This document shows, piece by piece, positions 8,812-16,444 of a stretch of DNA of 64,000 nt. Location: assembly GCF_001969385.1 (NCBI RefSeq), contig NZ_CP014802.1, positions 119,959 to 183,958 on the forward strand, written 5' to 3'. The DNA is from Salipiger profundus (GTDB lineage: Bacteria; Pseudomonadota; Alphaproteobacteria; Rhodobacterales; Rhodobacteraceae). Below the pieces are notes generated by a model. It saw nothing but the letters and a program-made list of their open reading frames with translations. It was not told the DNA's origin and did not search any database. A program made the position numbers and the translations under genes. How positions within the stretch are numbered: the stretch's first letter is position 1; every line of letters begins with the position of its first letter.

Positions 8812-8905
8812 GGCAACTCAATTGGACAGGAGTGGTGCGGCCCGCAGCGAAGCGAGGACACGGTCATGTCTAATTGAGTTGCCCGAGGGGGAGGGCTGCG
8901 CCCTC
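8812..8905 (-). ncRNA. Structured motif copy B (leader of the antirestriction gene)
   Basis: On the minus strand: hairpin GAGGGC-gca-GCCCTC (8905-8891), then an outer stem of 17 bp (8883-8867 with 8828-8812, one mismatch), then the core 8863-8834 starting CCGTGTCCTCG and ending CTGCGGGCCGCACC. The outer stem sequence is unrelated to that of copies A and C, yet pairs almost perfectly. It lies in the 5' leader of the ArdC gene, sense orientation. Confidence 0.65.
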
Positions 8906-10490
8906 ACCCTGACGCAGATCTGCGGCGTTCGGCTTGTCCGAACCCCAGTCTGCAATGAAAGCAGTGCGGCTCCGTAGGGGCCGGGCAGTAGTCTGTCCTT
9001 ACCAGTCCTTCGGACGTGTATGCGTCGTGGAAGAGCTCGGTGGTTATGCGGACACCAAGAAAGGAATTGTTAGATGCGAGAGAAGCTGTTTGTCGGGCTG
9101 GATGTTCACAAGCGCAACATCTCCGTAGGCGTAGCAGAGGAAGGGCGAACTGGCGAAGTCAGGTTTCTGGGGGATATCGAAAACTCGCCGATTGCCATAA
9201 ACGGGCTTCTGAAGAAGCTGGCCAAGCAAGATCGGCAGATCGAGTTTTGCTATGAAGCTGGGCCTTGTGGCTATGGGATTTATCGGCAAATCATCGCAGC
9301 AGGTCATGATTGCTGCGTTATTGCACCCACGAAGATCGCAATTGCACCAGGGGAACGCGTAAAGACAGACCGGCGGGACGCACAACGTCTTGCCGTGCTG
9401 CACAGAGCAGGAGAACTCACACCGGTCTGGGTTCCGGATCTGAAACACGAAGCAATGCGCGATCTCATTCGGGCTCGGATGGATGCGGTACGCCAAGTCA
9501 CCACGGCGCGCCATCAACTCTCGGCGTTCTTGCTCAGACATGGACGTGTGTACGCGCCAAATCGGAAGCCCTGGACCAAAATCCACAGCCGATGGCTGGG
9601 AAGCCAGAACTTTGACGAACCCGCACAACAGATCGTGTTCCAGGACTACGTGCAGGCGGTTTGGAACGCCGTTGAACGGCGAGACAACATGGTGCGGCGT
9701 ATTGAAGAACTTACGCCGGACTGGTCGCTAAGAGACTTCGTGTATGCGCTGCGCTGCTTTCGCGGCTTAGACCTCGTGTCAGCAGCAACACTTGCTGCCA
9801 GTGTGGGCGATGTCACGCGCTTCGACACGTCCCGACAGCTCATGGGGTATCTAGGGCTCACGCCTTCGGAATATTCCAGTGGCGGATCGGTTCGACGTGG
9901 AGGCATCACAAAGACCGGAAACCGAGAAGCGCGACGTATGCTGGTTGAGGCCGCGTGGAGCTATCGCTTTCCAGCAAAAGTTGCACAACATAAGGCACGC
10001 ATTTTGGAAGCGCAGCCGAAACCGGTTCGTGATCTCGCGTGGAAAGCGCAAGAGCGGCTTTGCAAGAGGTATCGCACCCTGGAAGCGCGCGGTAAGAAAT
10101 CAACCATCATAGCGGTAGCGATTGCCCGAGAACTGGCTGGCTTCGTTTGGGCTGTGGGGCACGAGATGCGGCCACTCTCTGAGTAGGTCCGCGGGTCAGG
10201 CGAAGGTGGGAGACAGGTTGGGCAACTCTCGTTCCGCCCTCTGGGCCGGATCTGCCGACGCCCGCGCGAGAGTACCGAGAAAGGCCCGCGACGAACAACG
10301 TTCATGCGGTTCCAATCCGCGAATGCAAGATTGATACACCGTCGCTACATGCGTGGACCATTCTAGCCTGACCCAATCATTCTATCGGCAGACATATCTC
10401 AGCGTTAACGGCGGAGCTATTTGCCATGCGCAAAAGATGTTGACGAAAGACATGCAAGGGCGAAGCCCGACCCACGGGCCTGACACGGAC
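8906..10490 (+). mobile_element. IS110-family insertion sequence (ends unresolved)
   Basis: Bounds given are the non-coding limits between structured motif copies B and C, not mapped ends. IS110 elements usually lack obvious terminal inverted repeats and target duplications, and none is visible here. The 5' gap (8906-9073) and 3' gap (10187-10490) contain no other gene. One of them should hold the bridge RNA that IS110-type recombinases use to choose target and donor. Confidence 0.5.
9074..10186 (+). CDS. IS110-family transposase (DEDD + serine recombinase)
   Basis: 370 residues. The N-terminal RuvC-like DEDD domain has D10 (GLDVHK), E61 (CYEAGPCGYG) and D99/D102 (KTDRRDA). The C-terminal transposase domain has YLGLTPSEYSSGGSVRRGGITKTGN (about 260-300), the region containing the catalytic serine. 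Length and motifs are complete and there is no frameshift, so it is probably functional. Enzymes of this family act with a bridge RNA to join element and target. GC content is lower than in the polysaccharide region, consistent with recent arrival. Confidence 0.93.
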   Translation: MREKLFVGLDVHKRNISVGVAEEGRTGEVRFLGDIENSPIAINGLLKKLAKQDRQIEFCYEAGPCGYGIYRQIIAAGHDCCVIAPTKIAIAPGERVKTDRRDAQRLAVLHRAGELTPVWVPDLKHEAMRDLIRARMDAVRQVTTARHQLSAFLLRHGRVYAPNRKPWTKIHSRWLGSQNFDEPAQQIVFQDYVQAVWNAVERRDNMVRRIEELTPDWSLRDFVYALRCFRGLDLVSAATLAASVGDVTRFDTSRQLMGYLGLTPSEYSSGGSVRRGGITKTGNREARRMLVEAAWSYRFPAKVAQHKARILEAQPKPVRDLAWKAQERLCKRYRTLEARGKKSTIIAVAIARELAGFVWAVGHEMRPLSE

Positions 10491-10673
10491 AGTCAAAGGA
10501 TCGGAGACGGGGAAGGTGCGGCCCGCAGCGCACCGCGCGAGGACACGGCCCCGTCAGAGACGACGCCAAGGGCGGCGCTTGTCTTTTGACTTTCCGAGGC
10601 AGGTCTGTTGGGCGGACAGCAAACAGGATCATGCCAGGGGTGGGGTGAGCGGGCGCAGCCCGTTGAACCCCAC
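10491..10673 (-). ncRNA. Structured motif copy C
   Basis: On the minus strand: a hairpin with arms GTGGGGT/ACCCCAC and inner CGGGC-tgc-GCCCG (10673-10640). Then an outer stem AGTCAAAAGA / TCCTTTGACT (10591-10582 with 10500-10491, one mismatch), an inner 7-bp stem GACGGGG/CCCCGTC, and the core 10548-10515 with internal hairpin GCGC-ggt-GCGC. No intact gene follows in sense orientation. The IS110 element lies there and may have displaced or disrupted it. Confidence 0.55.
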
Positions 10674-11226
10674 TCCTGTCCTTCGGACCCATGCGAGGCG
10701 CGCGCCCCGCGCGACTCTCTCCTGATCAATCCGCCAGAGCTTTCCAGCCCGCGTCCGGCCAAGGGGACGGGCGGGCCTTGCAGGCGGCGAGCTGAACGCG
10801 CACCCATATCGCGAAGGATGGCGAGCCGACTTGTGGGAAGGTCTGGCTTGATGCCCGGCGCCGTCAAGCGGTCTCTGGACAGCGGTGGAAAGCTGCTTCT
10901 GGAAGGCAGATCAAAACACTACGCCCGATTATTAGGCGGGCCAGGCCTGAGCCTACGCAAGAAGGCCCGTCACCGCATCTATCCACGGGGCTACCCCCTG
11001 CAGCTGGGGGGAAGTCCTAGCACACCGCGCGATCATGCCGATTGTGCTTTGCTGACGTTCGCCGCAGGTTTTACAAATTGGTCAAGCGCGGACCTTGCCT
11101 CCGTTCGCTGCATTTGCGCGCGTCTCGCCTTCCGAAATCACTCCAGGCCTCCGACTTGATCTCCACCGGCATCGTGGTTTCGAAAGACGAGACCACGCGC
11201 GCACTCCGAAGTCTTACCACAGGACG
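10674..11226. other. Intergenic stretch, nothing recognised
   Basis: About 550 bp. The open frames present have compositions typical of GC-rich non-coding shadows. No repeat, RNA or gene could be supported. Confidence 0.6.
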
Positions 11227-12111
11227 CTATGAACCGGCTTGTCCTTGCTCACGACGGATCGTGATCACGCCGCTCGCGACAATGATCGCCGCGCCGAAAA
11301 TCATGATCGCGTCCGGGCTCTCGCGCCAGATGAGCCATCCGAAAAGCGTGGCCCAGAGCAGGCCGGTGTAGTCCAACGGCGCCACGATGACCGCCGGGGC
11401 GAGGCGGAAGGCCTGGGTCATCATGGTCATCCCCGCAGTGCCGAACAAGGCGACCCCCGCGAAAAGCCAGAGGTCGCCGGCCCGGAGCGGGACCCAGACG
11501 AAAGGCACAATCAGCGCACTCAGCAGCGCCCCCGTCCCAGTCAGATACACGAGCAGCGTCCAAACGCTCTCGCGCCGGTCGACCCAGCGGGCACTGAGCA
11601 TCAGAAGCGCGTAGACAAGTGCCGTCGCCACGGGCAGCAGCGAGATCAGCTGAAATGCCGCGCCGCCGGGGCGGATGATCACGAGAACCCCGAGGAAACC
11701 CGCCAGCACGGCAAGCCAGCGCCGCCACCCAACGTCCTCCCCCAGGAACAGGGCCGAGATCACGGTGATGAAGACGGGGGCGACGAAGATCAGCGCCGTC
11801 GCCTCGGCCAGAGGGAGATAGATGAAGCTCGTGAAGAACATCATCGTTGCACCGACCCAGAGCCCACCGCGAAGCAAATGCGCGGCAGGCCGATGCGAGC
11901 GCAGGGCCGCGCGCCCGCCCATGAAAAGCGCGATGCCCACGGTGAACGGCAGAGCGATCACATTTCGCAGGAAAAGGATCTGGAGGGGCGAATACCCGGA
12001 GGTCAGGATCTTCGCTATCGCGTCGTTGGCGCTCAGGCAGGCCACCCCGACACACATCAGAAGAGTGCCCTGGAGTTGTGGCCTCAGCGCGCGGGACGGC
12101 ATGGTGTTCAC
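11227..12111 (-). CDS. DMT-superfamily (EamA) transporter
   Basis: 294 residues with about ten hydrophobic segments arranged as two EamA halves (around 15-140 and 155-285). The family exports amino acids, nucleotides or other metabolites across the inner membrane. There is no signal peptide, as is usual. It is divergently transcribed from an Lrp/AsnC regulator across 207 bp, the classical arrangement for a regulator and its amino-acid exporter. Substrate cannot be read from sequence. Confidence 0.9.
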   Translation of the reverse strand: MNTMPSRALRPQLQGTLLMCVGVACLSANDAIAKILTSGYSPLQILFLRNVIALPFTVGIALFMGGRAALRSHRPAAHLLRGGLWVGATMMFFTSFIYLPLAEATALIFVAPVFITVISALFLGEDVGWRRWLAVLAGFLGVLVIIRPGGAAFQLISLLPVATALVYALLMLSARWVDRRESVWTLLVYLTGTGALLSALIVPFVWVPLRAGDLWLFAGVALFGTAGMTMMTQAFRLAPAVIVAPLDYTGLLWATLFGWLIWRESPDAIMIFGAAIIVASGVITIRREQGQAGS

Positions 12112-12318
12112 GTGATCTCCTCAGAGCGGTTCCTGCCTCCGACGAAACCCCTGGCGGTGGGCATCTCCTCTCGACCGCTCGGCCGGACATCTGCGCCGAA
12201 CGGTACATTCTCGACGGGCATGGTATGCTATATTACGGGGATCTCATTGCTTTATTGCCTATAAATTCGGCATAAAGAGCATAGTTTATTCACAGTATAG
12301 CGAAACTAGGATAGACCC
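12112..12318. promoter_or_regulatory. Divergent promoter region with candidate Lrp operator
   Basis: AT-rich compared with its surroundings, between two divergent genes. An imperfect palindrome TTTATtGCC-N9-GGCATAAA (12251-12276) is a candidate operator for the Lrp-type regulator, which generally binds such AT-rich palindromes near its own promoter. Confidence 0.45.
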
Positions 12319-12780
12319 ATGCACGAGATTGACGAGGCTGACCGCCGTATTCTGCGCGTCATGCAGGCGGACGGATCGCTTTCGGTCACGGAAATCGCCG
12401 AGCGGATCGGCCTGTCCCAGTCGCCCTGCTCACGGCGCATTGCCCGGCTGACGGAAAACGGCATCATTCTTGGAAAGACGATTATCCTCGACCGCAAGAA
12501 ACTTGGCTTCAATGCCATCATCCTCGTGCGCATCAAGCTCTCGTCTCACGGGCGCAAGTCGTTCGAACAGTTTCAGCAGGCCGTATTGCGCATTCCTGAG
12601 GTACAGGTGGTTCAGCTGATGCTCGGCGACTACGACTTCAACGTGCGCGTTGTGGTCCGCGACATGGATCACTTCCATGCCCTCTTGCAGGACCAACTCG
12701 TTCTGCTTCCAGGAGTTCAGGAGCTCCAGAGTTCCGTGCTCCTTGATGAGCTGAAATACACGACGCAGCTTCCACTTTAG
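12319..12780 (+). CDS. Lrp/AsnC-family transcriptional regulator
   Basis: 153 residues, the normal size. The N-terminal helix-turn-helix is at about 4-52 (EIDEADRRILRVMQADG, SVTEIAERIGLSQSPCSRRIARL). The C-terminal RAM/AsnC ligand-binding domain is at about 65-145 (LMLGDYDFNVRVVVRDMDHFHALL). It probably senses an amino acid and controls itself and the divergent DMT exporter. Confidence 0.93.
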   Translation: MHEIDEADRRILRVMQADGSLSVTEIAERIGLSQSPCSRRIARLTENGIILGKTIILDRKKLGFNAIILVRIKLSSHGRKSFEQFQQAVLRIPEVQVVQLMLGDYDFNVRVVVRDMDHFHALLQDQLVLLPGVQELQSSVLLDELKYTTQLPL

Positions 12781-13059
12781 GCAGCGCAGGGGCGAAATCT
12801 GGGTGGCCGTTGGATCGTCAGAAAGGGCTCCCAGTCAGCTGCCGCTGTACCGCGCGCGGACAGCAGCCTCAAATACCGGTGAGCGCGCGTCGCCGTGCCA
12901 CCCCCGGCGGTGGAATGGACGACAGACCGTGGCGCCAGAAATTCTCGCCTCGGGGCGCGTGCTTCAATCCGAGATGACACCCCGGGTGACCATGGCATGG
13001 GACATGCGATGCGGTGCTCCTGCAAATGGTCGGTGCGATCATGCCCCGATGCGAAAGTA

Positions 13060-13067
13060 ACGGCAGG
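13060..13067. repeat. Target-site duplication, left copy
   Basis: ACGGCAGG directly before the left end of the IS1595-family element; identical to 15806-15813. Eight bases is the duplication length of the IS1595 family. Confidence 0.85.
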
Positions 13068-13107
13068 CGGGATTATCCCGCTGACACATCAGCCTCTAAA
13101 TCTTGTG
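13068..13107. repeat. Left terminal inverted repeat of the IS1595 element
   Basis: Shares the run GATTATCCCGCTGACACATC and a terminal ATCTTGTG block with the right end. Mismatches fall at positions 1 and 3 and in a six-base block at 27-32. Confidence 0.9.
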
Positions 13108-13151
13108 TTTAGGGCTTCATGATTTGAGGTAGGGGCCAACATTGATCGGCC

Positions 13152-14132
13152 ATGCCTCATAGACCCGTCAAGCGCGCCCCCGACAACATCACCTTCGCCG
13201 AGGTCGAGAAGATCGCCTCGGATGAAGCCGCCTGCCTGGCGATCTTCGAGCGCCTGCGCTTCCCCGACGGTCTCTACTGCACTGCATGCGGCGCATCCGA
13301 AGTCGCTGGGCGACGTTTTACGCGCCACCTCTCACGGCCCGGTCTATTCACCTGCGGCGCGTGCCGCCACCAGTTCACGCTCACGTCAGGCACGGCGATG
13401 CATCGCACTCGGCTCTCGCTCGGCCAGTGGCTTCGTGCCATCTGGTTGATCGTCGCCTCGTCAAAGGGCATGTCGGCCCGCAAGCTCTCCGAGATGCTCG
13501 GCGTCACCTACAAGGTCGCCTGGCATCTCGGCCATCGCATCCGGGCGATGATGGCTGACCATAGCATCGTTCTCTCAGGTATCGTGGAGATGGACGAGAT
13601 CTACGCAGGCGCGCCGCCGCGCAAGAAGCATGGCGGCGGTCCGAGCGACGAGAAGCCCGGGCGCGGTCCACGTCGCCCGCTGGTGCTCACGATGGCAGAG
13701 CGCGGCGGCCCGGTCGCCTTCCAGCGCATCACCAGCCATTCAATCGCTGTCATCCGCGGTGCTTCGCATCACCGGATCTCCGGCGATGCCGTCGTCTCGA
13801 CGGACGCGCTACCGGCTTACCGCAAGGCGGTGTCCGGTCGGGCACACATGGCGGTCAAGCACTCCGCCGCCGAGTTCGTCCGGCGCGATGCCGGAGGTCC
13901 CGGCGTCGATGCGCACACGAATACAGCCGAGGCGGTTCATGCCGAGATCCGGCGCGCCGTCATCGGCGTGTGGCACTGGATCTCGCCAAAGCATCTCGAT
14001 CGCTATCTTGATGAAATCTCCTGGCGGCACAATCGAAGGGATATCGGCCACCTGCGGCGCATCGCAGCGGTTCTGCTCGCGGCTGGCCGACCGCTACCGG
14101 TTCGTGCTCTCATTGACGGAGACGCCGCATAA
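13152..14132 (+). CDS. IS1595-family (ISXO2-like) DDE transposase
   Basis: 326 residues. The N-terminal zinc ribbon has C43/C46 (CTAC) and C68/C71 (CGAC). The ISXO2-like catalytic domain has D148 (VEMDEIYAG), D218 (VSTDALPAY) and E260 (HTNTAEAVHAEIRR). The family hallmark ISPKHLDRYLDEISWRHNRR lies at 278-297. All expected residues are present, so it should be active. Transcription probably starts between the left repeat and 13152. The stop TAA is followed at once by the ATG of the nuclease gene. Confidence 0.93.
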   Translation: MPHRPVKRAPDNITFAEVEKIASDEAACLAIFERLRFPDGLYCTACGASEVAGRRFTRHLSRPGLFTCGACRHQFTLTSGTAMHRTRLSLGQWLRAIWLIVASSKGMSARKLSEMLGVTYKVAWHLGHRIRAMMADHSIVLSGIVEMDEIYAGAPPRKKHGGGPSDEKPGRGPRRPLVLTMAERGGPVAFQRITSHSIAVIRGASHHRISGDAVVSTDALPAYRKAVSGRAHMAVKHSAAEFVRRDAGGPGVDAHTNTAEAVHAEIRRAVIGVWHWISPKHLDRYLDEISWRHNRRDIGHLRRIAAVLLAAGRPLPVRALIDGDAA

Positions 14133-15800
14133 ATGGTTTCGGTTGCGATGCTTTTGGCCAATATTACTTGCATGAAGCGCTGCGACCATCTCCCGCTGCT
14201 GGAGGCTAACCCAGGCAAGATCCGGGCATTGCGCGAAGTGCTGCGCGCCTTCCGTCGCGCCGCGCCGGACGTGGCTGCCGACCAATGGCAGCGGTTCTTC
14301 GAAACTGGTCGCTTCAACAAGATGGTTTCCGCCAAGGAAGAGGCGCACTCCGCGCGCCTGTTCCGGGCGAAGGCGATCATCGGGTCGCAGCGGATGCAGA
14401 TGCTGCGCTACCAGGTGGTCGGCCAGCTGGAGAGCTTCATCGAGAACCGAGCGAACGACTTTCGCGATGCGGTCATGGCATCGTCGATCGACGACGGCAC
14501 CCGTCATCATCTCCTGGTCGTGAACAAGCTTCACGCATGGTTCCGACGCGAGCCGGTGGTAATGAAGAAGACCGGCGAGGAGATCCCGGACGACGTCCGG
14601 CACCTCGCGCGACGGATCATGCACGGCGTGCTGGCGCGCCACCGGCGGCCGCGGTTCCGCCGCCTGAACCCATGGATCGACCAGCGGCAGGCGACGCTCG
14701 GTCCCGCCGATAAGGCGACCCACGCGCCGCTCTGGGTTGGTATCCGCGGGATGGCCTTCGAGATTGGCAAGAACGGCCGGCCAAAGAAATCCCAAGTCAC
14801 CATCAAGGTGCCGCTGAAGTCCTACGCATTCTTCGAGGAACGCGGCGGGACGGTCGCGAAGACCGTCCAGATCATTGAACGCGGTGCCGACCACGGCTGC
14901 CCCGGTGAGATTGTCATCGGTGTCATCACCGACATGGAAGAAGTCTTCGCGAAAAGCCAGGCGGCCTACCAGCCGCTGAGAGAGGAACTGACGCTCGATC
15001 TCGGTCTCGCCACGATGTTCGCCACGCCTGATGGAGACCTTCTCGGACGCGCTTGGCGCGAGCAGCTCGAACGGCATGACCGGCGCATCTCCGGCCTGGC
15101 ACGCGCGCTCCAAAAGCAGGGCATCCGCCCCAACCAGTCGAAGCGCTATCGCGCCCGAGTCGCTGCCTTCCGCGGCTTCCTCAAGACCGAGATCGGCCGG
15201 GTGCTGAACCGGCTCATCTTGATGAAGCGTCCTGCACACGTGGTCATCGAGCGCCTCGACTTCACCGCCCCTGGCCTCTCGCGCCGCCTCAACCGCATCC
15301 TCGCGCGGATGGGGCATGGCGTGATCGAAGCAAAGCTCAACGACCTCGCCGAGCGCTACGGGATTACTTGGGAAGAGGTGAACCCGGCCTACTCGAGCCA
15401 GACATGCTCGAATGAGCACTGCGGCTATGTCGCGAAGAACAACCGTAAGGCGCAGGCGGACTTCGTCTGCGGCGCCTGCGGGCACAAGATCCATGCCGAC
15501 GTGAACGCGGCGCGCAATCTGGAAAGCGGACGTTCCGCCTTCGATCGGGCTGCGCGCCTCACCAAGCAGGAAAGCCTCCGGCTGACGGTTCACCGTCACT
15601 TGGAGCGCCTCAAGACCCGGGGCTGGGTGGCTTCGGACCGTGCGGCGATCGTGTCCAATCCCAACTACCGGAATGCCCTCGATAGACTGAAGGCAGAGAC
15701 ACCCCTCACCGCGGCGGACAAGATCCAGAGACCTTCTGCACCGGATCAGGCGGCCGTCAGGCCACCACAAGATCTGGTAGCTGATGTGTCAGCGGGATAA
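14133..15800 (+). CDS. tnpB: TnpB-like RNA-guided nuclease candidate, RuvC triad intact
   Basis: 555 residues, longer than the roughly 350-450 usual for TnpB. The extra sequence is mostly N-terminal, with about 285 residues before the RuvC core. RuvC-I is LDLGLATMF with D289, RuvC-II is HVVIERLDF with E373, and RuvC-III is HADVNAARNL with D456. The TnpB-type zinc finger SSQTCSNEHC...CGAC uses C425, C430, C446 and C449. With D, E and D all present it should be a nuclease rather than an inactivated TldR-type repressor. The ATG at 14133 abuts the transposase stop, with GGAG a few bases upstream, implying translational coupling; a second ATG at codon 14 is a possible alternative. The last eight codons and the stop lie inside the right terminal repeat. 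Confidence 0.88.
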   Translation: MVSVAMLLANITCMKRCDHLPLLEANPGKIRALREVLRAFRRAAPDVAADQWQRFFETGRFNKMVSAKEEAHSARLFRAKAIIGSQRMQMLRYQVVGQLESFIENRANDFRDAVMASSIDDGTRHHLLVVNKLHAWFRREPVVMKKTGEEIPDDVRHLARRIMHGVLARHRRPRFRRLNPWIDQRQATLGPADKATHAPLWVGIRGMAFEIGKNGRPKKSQVTIKVPLKSYAFFEERGGTVAKTVQIIERGADHGCPGEIVIGVITDMEEVFAKSQAAYQPLREELTLDLGLATMFATPDGDLLGRAWREQLERHDRRISGLARALQKQGIRPNQSKRYRARVAAFRGFLKTEIGRVLNRLILMKRPAHVVIERLDFTAPGLSRRLNRILARMGHGVIEAKLNDLAERYGITWEEVNPAYSSQTCSNEHCGYVAKNNRKAQADFVCGACGHKIHADVNAARNLESGRSAFDRAARLTKQESLRLTVHRHLERLKTRGWVASDRAAIVSNPNYRNALDRLKAETPLTAADKIQRPSAPDQAAVRPPQDLVADVSAG

Positions 15801-15805
15801 TCACC
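15766..15805. repeat. Right terminal inverted repeat, overlapping the nuclease stop
   Basis: Inverted copy of 13068-13107. It contains the last codons and the TAA (15798-15800) of the TnpB-like gene, leaving five bases between the stop and the element end. Confidence 0.9.
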
Positions 15806-15813
15806 ACGGCAGG
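15806..15813. repeat. Target-site duplication, right copy
   Basis: ACGGCAGG, identical to 13060-13067. If the nuclease uses a TnpB-style guide RNA reading out of the element, these would be the first guide bases. Confidence 0.85.
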
Positions 15814-15818
15814 ACCAC

Positions 15819-16208
15819 TCACGCGCCGAGCGGCCACCATCTGGGGCCGATGTAGCCCTCCGAGCTGTTGGCCAGTTCCTGGACCGAGTAGGTGCCCAGG
15901 CCACGGTCGCCATAGGCCGAGAACACGTTGTCCATGTTGATCCGCGCCATCACGTAGAAGTCGGCATACTGATCGCAGAGGCGCTGGTGGAATGTCTGCC
16001 AATGCGCCTTCGTGTCGAAATATTCGACCGCGTCCATGGCCAGCGCGTGACAGTGCAGGATGTGCAGGCCCGCGGAGTCGGGCAGAGGGATCGTCATGTT
16101 GCGGCGGTGGACGTGACAGGCGGTGGCATAGCGGAAGAAGGACCGCATGCGCCTCCGTATCGAGAAGCTGTAGTCTTTTCCTTGCCAGTTGAGTGGCTTG
16201 AGAGGCAT
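15819..16208 (-). CDS. Hypothetical protein
   Basis: 129 residues (MPLKPLNWQGKDYSFSIRRRMRSFF...), not recognised. The start has a GGAAGG about ten bases upstream. It is rich in His, Tyr and Trp, with a central LHILHCHALAMDAVEYFDTKAHWQTF. No signal peptide or membrane segment is seen. The IS1595 element inserted just downstream of its stop, so the reading frame is whole but any native terminator has been displaced. Confidence 0.65.
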   Translation of the reverse strand: MPLKPLNWQGKDYSFSIRRRMRSFFRYATACHVHRRNMTIPLPDSAGLHILHCHALAMDAVEYFDTKAHWQTFHQRLCDQYADFYVMARINMDNVFSAYGDRGLGTYSVQELANSSEGYIGPRWWPLGA

Positions 16209-16444
16209 ATGTCGGCCTTCCGGTCCCGCATGTGGTCAGCGGAAATTCGCCTAACGCTCTCTCTTTTGCAACATTTTCATACACTTCCGGCGCGATTGCG
16301 ACTTAATTGCACGGCTCCGCCCGCCACTGGAGAGAAGGCTCCTGCACCCGGCCCGGTTGCAAGCAGCCGGAACGGGGCCGGAGAGAGACACCGGGCCGAC
16401 GCCCCCGGGTCCGCTCGGGCCCCCGGGACGCCGGCCACGACAGG

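Larger units (their letters stand above)
13068..15805 (+). mobile_element. IS1595-family element carrying a TnpB-like nuclease
   Basis: 2,738 bp bounded by imperfect 40-bp terminal inverted repeats (13068-13107 and 15766-15805; 34 of 40 positions match) and flanked by an 8-bp duplication, ACGGCAGG. Two genes fill it: an IS1595/ISXO2-type DDE transposase and a 555-codon TnpB-like RuvC nuclease that starts at the next base after the transposase stop. Both frames are intact. Intact ends plus a perfect duplication indicate a fairly recent insertion. It landed 6 bp downstream of the stop codon of the 15819-16208 gene, so no gene was broken. Confidence 0.92.

Noticed and set aside
10608..11159. A 183-codon + strand frame
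   Set aside because: Overlaps structured motif copy C, has Arg/Ser/Pro-rich shadow composition, and no RBS or motif.
14133..15800. Considered as a nuclease-dead TnpB (TldR-type) regulator
   Set aside because: D289, E373 and D456 and the four zinc cysteines are all present.
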